From the NCBI GenBank assembly GCA_028821515.1, contig JAPPGA010000055.1, forward strand, positions 1 to 64,000: a stretch of DNA of 64,000 bases, in the 5' to 3' direction. Origin of the DNA: Gammaproteobacteria bacterium (lineage in GTDB: Bacteria > Pseudomonadota > Gammaproteobacteria > Pseudomonadales > Azotimanducaceae). The position numbers and the translations under genes are program-made. This document shows, piece after piece, positions 26,902 through 35,755 of the stretch. The notes beneath the pieces were generated by a model. The model was not told where the DNA came from. It did no database searches and saw only the letters and a list, made by a program, of their open reading frames with translations. Numbering within the stretch: the first letter of the stretch is position 1; the number at the start of each line of letters is the position of its first letter.

Positions 26902-28668
26902 TCACGCCCCTTTCGCGGTGTCCAGCGCGGTCGGTTCCACGCGGACAGTCACGACATCCGTGTCGTAGTACTGCTGATGCCGGACCGAGGACGCGAGATG
27001 ACGCAACAGGCGAAGCGATACCTCCCGCTCAAGCACGTCACCGGCGCTGGCTTCGCCGAGCAGCGCAATTCGATCCTGCAGGTTCTCCTCGCCTCGCGAG
27101 GCGACGAACTCCAGGGTCGCACCGCCGTCTTCCCGGCGCGCCACGACCATGAGCCGCCGCGGCGCCGCGTCCGGCGCAGCTTCATCCTGGGCCAGGAGCG
27201 TCAGCAGGGTCTCTTCGCTAACCGCGTCGAGGCGCGCCGCCATCGCTTCGTCCCAGCCGGAACGCGTTGCGAAGCCCGCCACGAACTCTCCAATCTCGCG
27301 CAGGGCCGAGCGATCAAATGCCACCTCCACCTTGCGCCTGCGCGGCTTCGTCAGTTCCGTGAAAAGCGTGGCGACGATGGCGAGCACACCCCCCGCGATC
27401 ATGCCGTTGAGCGGGGTGCCACCCGTCAGCGCGGCAAAGAAGTCCGGGAAGACGACGCCGTTCTCGAAGCCGACACCGGTCCAGAACGCGATACCCACGA
27501 TGGCGCCCTTGCGGTAGTCGATGCCGTCCTGGACGATCACCTTCACGCCGACGATGAAAATGGTCGCCATCATGATCGTAATGAACGTCGCGGTAACCGG
27601 CCCAGGGATGGCAAGGATCACGGCGAGGGCCTTCGGCAGGCACGCCAGCACGACGAACAGCGCACCCGACGCGATGCCGATGGTTCGTGCGCCGATCCCG
27701 GTGATCTCCGCCATCGACGTACCCGTCGGGCGGATTCCCACCGGCATCGTGCCGGCAAGTGCCGACAGCAGATTGCCCGTCGAGTCGGACGCAACCGCGC
27801 CCTGGATGGCTCGGAAGTCAACCGCCCTCGGCCTGCTCCACGATGCGCGCTGGATTCCCACGGCACCGCTGATGGTCTGGATCGTGCAGACGACAGCAAT
27901 GAACAGGAACGCTGGCAGCAGCGTCCAGAAGGCGGCACCGAAATCAAGATCGATGCCGGGCCACGCGGGGCTCGGAAACCCGATCCACGGCGCGTTCGCG
28001 ACGCGGCCGGTGTCGTAGAAGCCGAACGCGGCCGCGACCAGCGACCCGGCAACGATGCCGACGATCGGCGCCCACAGGCGCAGCGCGCCACGGGCCTTCA
28101 GCATGATTCCGACCACTACGGCCAGCGTAATCGCCGCACTCAGGGGACCGCCGGCCGGCGCCGTGCCCTCGGGCACGTTGTTCAACTGCTCGAATATCAC
28201 CGGCATCACCGTTACCGGCGTCAGCATGATGATCGTCCCCGTCACCGTGGGCGTGAGAATCCGCCGGAACAGCGCGAGCCGGGCGGAGAAGGCGAACTGC
28301 AGGAGCGCCATGGTGAGCACGAGGGCGGCGAGAAGCGCTGGACCGCCTGCCTCGAGTGCGGCGATGCTGACCGCGATGGCGGCCCCGGAAGCTCCGGTGG
28401 CAATGAGGTAGCCCGAACCGAAACGCCCCACGCGAAGCGCCTGCAGCGCCGTGGCCCCACCGGAGACCACCACTGAGGCGAACACCGCCCAGAGCAGGAT
28501 GTCCTCGGGCTGACCGGCACTGCGGAAGACGATCGTCGGAATCAGCACCGCGCCCGGAAGCACGAGGGCGGCAAGCTGCAGACCCAGACCCGCCGCAAGC
28601 GGCACCGGAATCTTCGCATTGGGACCCGACGTTACTTCGTCTCCCTGGTCAGGCTGTTGGGCTTCCAC
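26902..28668 (-). CDS. NCS2 uracil/xanthine permease with C-terminal anti-sigma/GHKL-like domain
   Basis: The first 440 or so residues are a nucleobase-cation symporter 2 permease with about 12-14 hydrophobic segments. They include the helix-8/10 region with QTISGAVGIQRASW, SDSTGNLLSALAGTMPVG and the following TSMAEITGIGARTIGI. Residues from about 442 to 588 are soluble and not part of ordinary NCS2 proteins (about 430-480 residues). This region has ALREIGEFVAGFATRSGWDE and RLDAVSEETLLTLL, resembling the N-box helix of anti-sigma/histidine-kinase ATPases, and then VARREDGGATLEFVAS. The GTG start at 28668 lies 33 bases after the TRAP dctM gene, so co-transcription is likely. The substrate is inferred only from the family. 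Confidence 0.82.
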   Translation of the reverse strand: MEAQQPDQGDEVTSGPNAKIPVPLAAGLGLQLAALVLPGAVLIPTIVFRSAGQPEDILLWAVFASVVVSGGATALQALRVGRFGSGYLIATGASGAAIAVSIAALEAGGPALLAALVLTMALLQFAFSARLALFRRILTPTVTGTIIMLTPVTVMPVIFEQLNNVPEGTAPAGGPLSAAITLAVVVGIMLKARGALRLWAPIVGIVAGSLVAAAFGFYDTGRVANAPWIGFPSPAWPGIDLDFGAAFWTLLPAFLFIAVVCTIQTISGAVGIQRASWSRPRAVDFRAIQGAVASDSTGNLLSALAGTMPVGIRPTGTSMAEITGIGARTIGIASGALFVVLACLPKALAVILAIPGPVTATFITIMMATIFIVGVKVIVQDGIDYRKGAIVGIAFWTGVGFENGVVFPDFFAALTGGTPLNGMIAGGVLAIVATLFTELTKPRRRKVEVAFDRSALREIGEFVAGFATRSGWDEAMAARLDAVSEETLLTLLAQDEAAPDAAPRRLMVVARREDGGATLEFVASRGEENLQDRIALLGEASAGDVLEREVSLRLLRHLASSVRHQQYYDTDVVTVRVEPTALDTAKGA

Positions 28669-28701
28669 ACCACGGTCTCCGCTACACCCGCAATGAGAAC
28701 C

Positions 28702-30018
28702 TTACACCAGCCCCGCGAGCCAGAGGCACACCCCCGGCACCGACAGGATGATCGCGAGCAGCACGAAACCGCTGAGCACGAACGGAACCGTGCCCTTGAA
28801 CGATTCGCTTAAGCGCACGTTCCGGTCCATCGCGTTGATCGCATAGACGTTGAGACCGATAGGCGGAGTGATCAGACCGATTTCTACGACGATCAGGGCC
28901 ATGACGCCGAACCAGATGGCGATCTCCTCTTCCGTGTAGCCAAAATCCAGCCCCGTCAGGAGCGGAAAGAAGACGGGCACCGTCAGCAGGATCATCGCCA
29001 GGCTGTCCATCACGCAGCCGAGGAGGAGGTAGACCAGCAGGATGCCGACGAGGATCGCCACCGGCGCCAGTCCCGAAGCGGCCAGCGCCTCGGCCAGCGC
29101 CGAGGGTATCTGGGTCAGCGCAAGGAACGCGTTGAAGACTTCGGCGCCGATCAGGATGAGGAAGATCATTCCCGTCGCTCTCGCCGTCTCGAGCAGGCTG
29201 CTGGAGAGCGTGTCCCTGCGCAATCGGCCGGAGACGAGCGCGACCAGGCCGATCGCGGCAGCCCCGATTGCCGCAGCCTCCGTGGGTGTGAACACGCCGA
29301 GGTAGATTCCGCCGATGACCGCAAGGAAGATGGCCAATACCGGCCATACCTTACCGAGGCTGCGCAAACGTTCGCCGAGCGGCATGGGCGGCGCCGCCGG
29401 ACCCGCCGCGGGGTTCACTCGGACGTAGATGCCTATCGCGGCCAGGTAGCCAAGCGTCGCAATGACGCCCGGCACCAGCGCCGCCAGGAACAGCTTGCCG
29501 ATCGACTGCTCAGTGATGACTGCGTAGATCACCAGGATGATGGACGGCGGAAACAGGATCCCCAGCGTTCCGCCAGCGGCCAACGTACCGGTGGCGAGCG
29601 CGCCGGAGTATCCGTATCGCCGCATCTCCGGCAGCGCAACCGACCCCATCGTTGCCGCGGTCGCGAGCGAGGATCCGCAGACGGCGCCGAACCCGGCGCA
29701 CCCACCGATGGTCGCGACGGCCAGGCCCCCGCGGCGATGGCCTGCGCAGGCCCTCGCCGCATCGAACAGCAGGCGGCTGAGTCCCGCTCGCGTCGCCAAC
29801 TGGCCCATCAACAGGAATAGCGGCAGCACCGACAGCGTATAGCTCGACACCCGACCGAACGGCGCGGTGTTGAGCAGGTTGAGAAACGCCGGCCAGCCTG
29901 CGAGCGAGGCGAAGCCGAAACCGCCCACAAGAAACATCGCCACCGCGACGGGCATGCGCAACGCGATCAGCAGCAGACAGGCGCCAAAGAGGAGCGCACC
30001 GAACTCGATGTCCGTCAT
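28702..30018 (-). CDS. dctM: TRAP transporter large permease (DctM)
   Basis: Large membrane subunit of a tripartite ATP-independent periplasmic transporter. The ATG at 30018 gives 438 residues, usual for DctM. It begins MTDIEFGALLFGACLLLIAL and has about 12 hydrophobic segments, with the typical GRVSSYTLSVLPLFLLMGQL, AVCGSSLATAATMGSVALPEM and GTLGILFPPSIILVIYAV stretches. A late GLITPPIGLNVYAI motif is at about residue 390. The start overlaps the dctQ stop (ATGA). It transports in symport with Na+ together with DctQ and the periplasmic DctP; the substrate is not known. Confidence 0.94.
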   Translation of the reverse strand: MTDIEFGALLFGACLLLIALRMPVAVAMFLVGGFGFASLAGWPAFLNLLNTAPFGRVSSYTLSVLPLFLLMGQLATRAGLSRLLFDAARACAGHRRGGLAVATIGGCAGFGAVCGSSLATAATMGSVALPEMRRYGYSGALATGTLAAGGTLGILFPPSIILVIYAVITEQSIGKLFLAALVPGVIATLGYLAAIGIYVRVNPAAGPAAPPMPLGERLRSLGKVWPVLAIFLAVIGGIYLGVFTPTEAAAIGAAAIGLVALVSGRLRRDTLSSSLLETARATGMIFLILIGAEVFNAFLALTQIPSALAEALAASGLAPVAILVGILLVYLLLGCVMDSLAMILLTVPVFFPLLTGLDFGYTEEEIAIWFGVMALIVVEIGLITPPIGLNVYAINAMDRNVRLSESFKGTVPFVLSGFVLLAIILSVPGVCLWLAGLV

Positions 30019-30566
30019 CGCCGGAGCGCTTGCAGGCGGCGGCACAGCACCAGGATCGAGACTGCGGCCAACAGTCCCGCGGCGACCAGTGCCGCGAAGT
30101 ACGCCGAGTGGATCGGAATCGCGAGAAACAGGGTGGTCTCCCCGTCCTCGAGTTTGCGCGTCCCGCCGACAAGCAGGCGCCAGGCGATCAGGCTCGCCAT
30201 GATCGTGAACGCGACACTGTGAACGGCGTCCAGCACCGCGCTCGCGCGGGGACGCAGCCGGCTCGTGAAGAAGTCGACGACAATGTTCGCGTTCGTAGCA
30301 TGGCAGTACGGGAAGAAGGCGAACACCGCAATCCCGCAGGCCAGTTCGGTCAGTTCGTAGTCCCCGGGAATGGGCACACCGAAAAGAAAGCGTCCGAGGA
30401 CGCTGGCCACCGTCATCCCTACGATCCCGACGAGAAGCATTCCGCCTGCCATCGCGAACGCCCGGGCCAGCCGCGTGAGCCCCCCACCCAACCGTTCGCC
30501 CGCCGAACTGCCCCGGCCCGGCGGCGCCGGACCTGCGTTCCGTCCGGCGCTACCGGTTCGACGCAT
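30015..30566 (-). CDS. dctQ: TRAP transporter small permease (DctQ)
   Basis: Small membrane subunit of the TRAP transporter. The ATG at 30566 gives 183 residues with four hydrophobic segments: FAMAGGMLLVGIVGMTVASV, ELACGIAVFAFFPYC, a third around VAFTIMASLIAWRLL and a fourth AYFAALVAAGLLAAVSILV. The conserved DctQ motif FGVPIPGDYELTELACG precedes the second helix. The N-terminal 35 residues are basic and low complexity. The start lies inside the last bases of dctP, and the stop overlaps dctM, so all three genes are coupled. Confidence 0.9.
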   Translation of the reverse strand: MRRTGSAGRNAGPAPPGRGSSAGERLGGGLTRLARAFAMAGGMLLVGIVGMTVASVLGRFLFGVPIPGDYELTELACGIAVFAFFPYCHATNANIVVDFFTSRLRPRASAVLDAVHSVAFTIMASLIAWRLLVGGTRKLEDGETTLFLAIPIHSAYFAALVAAGLLAAVSILVLCRRLQALRR

Positions 30567-31590
30567 CGCTGTAGCTCGCAATCAGGCGTTGCGCGTCGGC
30601 AAGCAGCGCCCGCCCGTCGTATCCCATGGCGTCGACTTTCGCCACCCAGCCATTGGCCACGGACGCGGTGGCCGCCCGCCACCGCGCGCGCTCCGCCGCA
30701 TCGAGCGGCACAATGAGATGTCCGCGCCCTACGGCGATGTCGCGGCCCGCCTCCTCGTCTTCCTGCCACAGCCGCCCGAGCCGCCTGGCCAACGCCATCC
30801 CCGTGGTGTCGTCCAGGATCTGTCGGACATCGGCGGGCAACCCGCCATAGCGGGCCTTGTTCATCGCCAGCACAAATGGTGTGCAGCCAAGGGAAACCTC
30901 CGTGTGATACCGCGTCACTTCGTGCAGCCGGAACGGCCGCATGATGGTCCAGGGAAGCCATGCGCCATCCACCACCCCCCGCGCCAGCGCCTCGTAGACC
31001 TGCGGGACCGGCATACCCACGGGGACGGCGCCGAGCGCCTCGAGCATTGCGGCGACCGTCTGCGACGCGGCGCGTACCTCCAGCCCGTTGAGGTCTTCGA
31101 GGGTGCGGACCTGGCGATCCACGGTGTGGATATGATTGGGCGCGGTCGCGTGGAACACCAGGGGATGCGTGTCCCGGTACTCGTCACGCATCCATTTCCG
31201 ATGGAACATCGTCAACGCCTGGCTCGTCGACTCCGCGTCCACGCAGACAAAGGGCAGTTCGAACACCTCCGTCAAGGGAAACCTTCCGGGCGAATACCCG
31301 GGCAACGTCCAGACGATGTCGACCACGCCATCCCGCGCCTGCCCGTAGAGATCCGCCGGCTTGCCCCCGAGTTGCATCGCCGGGAACACCTGCACCGTGA
31401 CACGGCCATTCGATCTGGCCTCGACCTCTTTCGCCCACGGTTCGAGGAACAGCTGGTTCACGATGGCCTTGGGGGAGTTGAAGGTGTGCAGCCGAAGCGT
31501 AATCGGCTCGGCGCTGGAACCGTGCAGTGGAGCGCAGAGAACACATGCGGCGAGAAACGCCCAGCCAACAGCACAGCGCATCACACTCAT
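30550..31590 (-). CDS. dctP: TRAP transporter solute-binding protein (DctP)
   Basis: Periplasmic binding protein of the TRAP transporter. The ATG at 31590 gives 346 residues with the signal peptide AVGWAFLAACVLCAPLHGSSA. The mature protein starts ITLRLHTFNSPKAIVNQ, and DctP-family features follow: NGRVTVQVFPAMQLGGKPAD, LFxPFVC-like ELPFVC, a LNGLEVRAASQT stretch with the substrate-anchoring arginine near residue 175, and the SLGCTPFVLAMNK region. The frame extends further upstream, but the residues before the signal peptide are not family-like. The ligand is probably a carboxylate, from general TRAP knowledge. Confidence 0.93.
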   Translation of the reverse strand: MSVMRCAVGWAFLAACVLCAPLHGSSAEPITLRLHTFNSPKAIVNQLFLEPWAKEVEARSNGRVTVQVFPAMQLGGKPADLYGQARDGVVDIVWTLPGYSPGRFPLTEVFELPFVCVDAESTSQALTMFHRKWMRDEYRDTHPLVFHATAPNHIHTVDRQVRTLEDLNGLEVRAASQTVAAMLEALGAVPVGMPVPQVYEALARGVVDGAWLPWTIMRPFRLHEVTRYHTEVSLGCTPFVLAMNKARYGGLPADVRQILDDTTGMALARRLGRLWQEDEEAGRDIAVGRGHLIVPLDAAERARWRAATASVANGWVAKVDAMGYDGRALLADAQRLIASYSDASNR

Positions 31591-31733
31591 CGAGTCCCTC
31601 GAAACATCCTCCCGCGATGATCGCCGACCGATCCCGCTGATCGCAAATAGGTCGACACGCGACGTGCAAAGCATGCGCTTCCGTTAGACTGGTAGAGGGC
31701 CCCTATTGGCGAAAGCGTTCGGCTGGCTCTGTA

Positions 31734-31862
31734 GTGCTGCAGCGACATGAATACCTGAGCGGGGGGACCAAAGTTGATCGCGACTGGTGGATCATCACCA
31801 AACTAGCAGCCCTCACCGCAGTCTGCGCGTTGATCTCGGCTGGCGTTTTCTGGCTGTTGTAA
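31734..31862 (+). CDS. Possible small membrane protein (42 residues)
   Basis: A short frame with GTG at 31734 and TAA at 31860-31862, too short for routine calling. It would encode a polar start and one membrane helix, KLAALTAVCALISAGVFWLL, ending at the stop, like many single-pass small proteins. A ggggga stretch sits in the middle of the frame rather than before the GTG, so the true start is unclear. It lies between divergent dctP and convergent recJ. It could be chance. Confidence 0.3.
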   Translation: MLQRHEYLSGGTKVDRDWWIITKLAALTAVCALISAGVFWLL

Positions 31863-31874
31863 AGTCGGCAACCT

Positions 31875-33584
31875 TCAGACTGCGGGCTCGAGGTCTTGGA
31901 TCACGAGCTGCAGCGTTTCCATGCCCGAGTAGTCGTTGACGCTCAAGCGGTAGAGCGCACGGATGCGCTCTGGGCCGACGGGCTCGCGGTTGAATGCGAT
32001 GGCATCGACTACCCTCGCCCCATGGCGCAGCGCCAGCTTCAGGTGCCGCTGGCCGACGACACGCTGGGCAACGATGTCGAACTCGCCGTGGAAGGTCGGC
32101 TCCTCGAAACCCTGGCCCCAGGGTCCGTGGCTGGCCACCAGGCGGGCGTTTTCGATGATGAGCTCGGCAGGTTCGAGTTCGCCGTCGGTCAATCGGATCC
32201 CCGCGAGGTCACGCTCGCTGACGCGGGCCTCGACGGCATCGGAAAACGCCTTCGTGAAGCGATCCAATTGCGATCTCCTGATGGACAGGCCCGCCGCCAT
32301 GGCGTGGCCTCCGAACTTCACCATGAGACCGGGAAACCGCGCCGCGACATCGTCGAGCGCGTCCCGTATGTGGAGCCCCGGAATGGAGCGTGCCGAACCC
32401 CTGAGTTCGCCGGGAGCGGCTCCGCCTGCGTCGGCGAATGCGATGACGGGGCGATGATATCGTTCGCGAATACGCCCGGCGACGATACCGACGATACCCT
32501 GGTGCCATGAGGCATCGTAGAGACAGAAAACACTCCGCTGATCCTCGCTGGACTCATCCACCAGGAGCGTCGCATCCAGCGTCATGTCGCGTTCGATGTC
32601 GCGCCGCTCGGTGTTGAGTTCATCCAGCTCGCGCGCGAGCCGTTGGGCCTCGGGCATATCGGGGCTGAGCAGGCACCGAATACCCAGCGTCATGTCCTTG
32701 AGCCTGCCCGCCGCATTCAGTCTGGGAGCGATGCCGAAACCGAGATCCTGGGCGGTCACCGCGCTCAAGTTCCGCCCTGCAACCTGCGCCAGGGCCCGGA
32801 TACCGGAACGGGCCAGCCCGCCCCGCATGCGCCGCAGCCCCTGGTGCACGAGGACACGGTTGTTGAGGTCCAGCGGCGCGACGTCGGCGACGGTGCCAAG
32901 CGCAACCAGGTCAAGCCAGTTCGCGAGGTTCGGAGGGGCAATTCCCCGCTCTCGGAAGAAACCCGCTTCCGCCAGCAGGACGCGCACCCGGCTCAGCACG
33001 TAGTAGACAACGCCCACACCTGCGAGCGCCTTGCTGGCGAATGCGCATCCGGGCGCGTTCGGGTTGACGATGGCACACGCCGGCGGCAACTCGTCGCCGG
33101 GCAGGTGATGGTCGGTGACCACCACGTCAACGCCGCACTCCTGTGCCAACGTCACCCCCGCTACGCTCGACATGCCATTGTCCACGGTGACGATCAGGGA
33201 GGGTTCGCGCTTGAGGGCAACGCCCACGATCTCCGGCGTCAACCCGTATCCGAACGCGAACCGGTTGGGAACCAGGTAGTCCACGTGCGTTGCGCCAAAC
33301 GACTCGAGAAGCGACACCGCGAGCGCGGTGCCGGACGCGCCGTCCGCATCGAAATCGCCCAGCACGAGGATCGCCTCGTCACCCCGTACTGCGCGCGCGA
33401 TACGGGCAGCCGCCACATCCAGGTCCGACAGGCCGTCGGGTGGCATCAGCCGCGACAGCGAGAGGTCCAGGTTGTCGATGGACTCGATGCCGCGTCCCGC
33501 AAGCACCCGGGCAAAAAACCTGGGGTACCTCCGCAGAAGGTCGGAGGTTGGCTCCGGTGCCGCTCGGGATTCGAGTTCGATCAG
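31875..33584 (-). CDS. recJ: Single-stranded-DNA-specific exonuclease RecJ
   Basis: 5'-3' ssDNA exonuclease of the DHH superfamily, used in recombination and mismatch or base-excision repair. Motif I is LGDFDADGASGTA, motif II TVDNGMSS, motif III VTDHHLPGD, and the DHHA1 motif is KFGGHAMAAGLSI near the C-terminal third, followed by an OB-fold. The first standard start is a GTG at 33506 (543 residues), but the frame continues upstream with SDLLRRYPRFFARVLAGRGI, which looks like genuine RecJ N-terminus. A CTG at 33584 preceded by agggag gives 569 residues, close to the 571-577 of homologues, so I place the start there. The upstream gene is hom. Confidence 0.9.
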   Translation of the reverse strand: MIELESRAAPEPTSDLLRRYPRFFARVLAGRGIESIDNLDLSLSRLMPPDGLSDLDVAAARIARAVRGDEAILVLGDFDADGASGTALAVSLLESFGATHVDYLVPNRFAFGYGLTPEIVGVALKREPSLIVTVDNGMSSVAGVTLAQECGVDVVVTDHHLPGDELPPACAIVNPNAPGCAFASKALAGVGVVYYVLSRVRVLLAEAGFFRERGIAPPNLANWLDLVALGTVADVAPLDLNNRVLVHQGLRRMRGGLARSGIRALAQVAGRNLSAVTAQDLGFGIAPRLNAAGRLKDMTLGIRCLLSPDMPEAQRLARELDELNTERRDIERDMTLDATLLVDESSEDQRSVFCLYDASWHQGIVGIVAGRIRERYHRPVIAFADAGGAAPGELRGSARSIPGLHIRDALDDVAARFPGLMVKFGGHAMAAGLSIRRSQLDRFTKAFSDAVEARVSERDLAGIRLTDGELEPAELIIENARLVASHGPWGQGFEEPTFHGEFDIVAQRVVGQRHLKLALRHGARVVDAIAFNREPVGPERIRALYRLSVNDYSGMETLQLVIQDLEPAV

Positions 33585-33618
33585 TCTGCTCCCTGGGCCG
33601 CCGGGCGCACGCGTTGCG

Positions 33619-34917
33619 CTATTCGCCGCTGGAGTTCGCGAGGTCCGCCACGCGGATACGCCTCACCTTTCCTGTCACACCGGCCAGCTTCTCGATGTCC
33701 GCGACAGCCCTCTCTGCGTCACGCTCGGCCACGACATCGGTGAGGATGACGATGGGTACCCACTCTGCCCCCCGCTTGCCCCGTATCGCCTGGGGCTGCT
33801 GGATGACCCCTTCGATCGATATCCCATGTCGGCTCAGTGTCTGCGCGACATCTGCGAATACGCCCGGCTGGTCCTCGGCCGGGACGTTCAGGTAGTGCGC
33901 GCAGGTGAGGTCGCCCAGGGGCGAAGCCCCGGGGGCGTTTTTCGCGGGCGGTGCCGAAATCCACCCGGCGGCACCACGCGCCAGTTCGATCAGGTCCGAG
34001 ACGATCGAAGACGCGGTCGGGCCGGCACCGGCACCCGGACCCACATAAAGCGTCGAACCGACGGCATGACCTTTCACCTGCACCGCGTTCATGACGCCAT
34101 CCACCTTGCCGATCAGTGCCGATTCGGGCGTCAGGCATGGATGTACACGTGCCTCGACACCGTTGGCGTTCAGCCGGGCGATCCCCAGGTGCTTGATCCG
34201 GTAGCCGAGTTCCCGCGCGTACGCGACATCCTCCGCTTCGACATCCGAGATACCTTCGACATAGACGCTGTCGAAGTCGAACGGGGTGCCGAATGCCAGG
34301 CCGGCGAGGATCGCGAGCTTGTGGGCTGCATCTATGCCTTCGACATCGAACGTAGGGTCCGCTTCCGCGTAGCCGAGCCGTTGCGCTTCGCGAAGTGCGG
34401 CTCGAAAGTCCTGACCCTCCTCGGACATGGCCGTCAGCACGTAGTTGGACGTGCCGTTGATGATTCCGGCCAGCCACTCGATCCGGTTGGCCGCGAGACC
34501 CCGGGTCAACGCGCTGATGATGGGAATGCCCCCCGCGACCGCCGCCTCGATGCCAATGAAAACGCCCGCCTCGCGGGCCGACCGCATGAGTTCGTTGCCA
34601 TGCACGGCTATGAGGGCCTTGTTCGCGGTCACGACGTGTTTCTTCGCGGCGACGGCCGCACTGAAGAGTGTCTTCGCGGCATCTTCACCGCCAATCGCCT
34701 CGACCACCACGTCGACATCGTTTGCCGCGGGCAGCGTGGCCAGGTCCGTGGAAAACGCCGCTCCGCCGAGGTCCACTTCGGGTCGGGGCGTACGGCTCGC
34801 CACCCGGGTCAACTCAAGCTGCCGTCCTGCCGCCGCCGTCAACGCCCCGGCTTCACATCGGAGCAAGCGCACGACTCCCCGGCCCACCGTACCGAGACCC
34901 GCCAGCCCTATTCTCAG
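33619..34917 (-). CDS. hom: Homoserine dehydrogenase
   Basis: Reduces aspartate semialdehyde to homoserine on the way to threonine and methionine. The Rossmann motif is GLAGLGTVGRGVV. The catalytic region includes EAIGGEDAAKTLF and ANKALIAVHG, with GGIPIISAL, INGTSNYVLTAM and the EADPTFDVEGIDAAHKLAIL signature. A C-terminal ACT domain reads YLNVPAEDQPGVFADVAQTL. The only nearby standard start, a GTG at 34887, would cut the first strand of the Rossmann fold. A CTG at 34917 gives RIGLAGLGTVG directly after the initiator and 432 residues, the usual length, so I use it. It follows dsbC by 14 bases and precedes recJ. Confidence 0.93.
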   Translation of the reverse strand: MRIGLAGLGTVGRGVVRLLRCEAGALTAAAGRQLELTRVASRTPRPEVDLGGAAFSTDLATLPAANDVDVVVEAIGGEDAAKTLFSAAVAAKKHVVTANKALIAVHGNELMRSAREAGVFIGIEAAVAGGIPIISALTRGLAANRIEWLAGIINGTSNYVLTAMSEEGQDFRAALREAQRLGYAEADPTFDVEGIDAAHKLAILAGLAFGTPFDFDSVYVEGISDVEAEDVAYARELGYRIKHLGIARLNANGVEARVHPCLTPESALIGKVDGVMNAVQVKGHAVGSTLYVGPGAGAGPTASSIVSDLIELARGAAGWISAPPAKNAPGASPLGDLTCAHYLNVPAEDQPGVFADVAQTLSRHGISIEGVIQQPQAIRGKRGAEWVPIVILTDVVAERDAERAVADIEKLAGVTGKVRRIRVADLANSSGE

Positions 34918-34931
34918 TGGCGTCCCGACGC

Positions 34932-35690
34932 TTATTTCAATCCCAACCCTTGCGCCAGTTGCGCCGCGGGAACGTAGCCCCCGATCAGTTCGCCGTCGGC
35001 CGTCACCATGGTCGGGGTACCTTCGACGCCCACGACCTTGCCCATCTCATACTGCTCGGCGACGGGGTTCTGACACGAGTTCGAAGGTATCTTCCTTCCA
35101 AGTTTCAGATCCGTCATGGCATCCTGCGGATCCTCCGCGCACCATGCCGAGACCAGCCGGTCGTATGTCTCGGACCCTATCCCCATTCGCGGAAACGCGA
35201 GATAGCGCACTTCGATACCGTACGAGTTCAGTTCGGGCACCTCCGCATGCAGCTTGCGGCAGAACCCACAGTCGGGGTCCGTGAATACGTTAAGCACCGC
35301 CCGGGTCTCTCCCGCGGGCGCGAAAACGATCATCTGATCCACCGGGACGTCGGCAATCAAGGCCAGGCGCTTCGCCGCCCTGCGAGGCTCGAAGGGATCG
35401 ACCGGTCCCTGGTCGGTCAGGGCGTACAGGACCCCCGCGATCGCGTAGGAGCCGTCCTCGGTGACATGGAGCATCACGCCACCTTCAATCTCGACCACCA
35501 GGAATCCGGGAATGGGGGACGCTTCGACCGCCGTGACGTTGACGTCCGGTAGCCGGCGCTTAAGCACTTCGGCCAGATCGGCGCTGGCTGCGGGTGCGCC
35601 CTGGGCCTGCGCGGATTCTGCTGCTTCATCCGCCCCAGCAGCCGCTGCCGCGAGGACAGCACATGCCGCCGCATTTCGAATCATGCCCAT
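34932..35690 (-). CDS. dsbC: Thiol:disulfide interchange protein DsbC
   Basis: Periplasmic disulfide isomerase. It has a signal peptide (RNAAACAVLAAAAAGADEA) and a low-complexity linker, then a dimerisation domain with LKRRLPDVNVTAVEASPIPG. The thioredoxin-fold domain has the active site TDPDCGFCRKLHAE (Cys141-Cys144), CGFC in place of the usual CGYC, a second cysteine pair (SAWCAED, NSCQNP) as in E. coli DsbC, and the cis-proline motif VEGTPTMV. Length 252. It is followed by hom and recJ, as dsbC-recJ neighbours occur in other gammaproteobacteria. Confidence 0.94.
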   Translation of the reverse strand: MGMIRNAAACAVLAAAAAGADEAAESAQAQGAPAASADLAEVLKRRLPDVNVTAVEASPIPGFLVVEIEGGVMLHVTEDGSYAIAGVLYALTDQGPVDPFEPRRAAKRLALIADVPVDQMIVFAPAGETRAVLNVFTDPDCGFCRKLHAEVPELNSYGIEVRYLAFPRMGIGSETYDRLVSAWCAEDPQDAMTDLKLGRKIPSNSCQNPVAEQYEMGKVVGVEGTPTMVTADGELIGGYVPAAQLAQGLGLK

Positions 35691-35755
35691 ACTGCTTCGC
35701 CGTTAGCTGTGGAACCCGGGACTATTAGAGTGCAATCGTCACTGATCGTGCGGCT

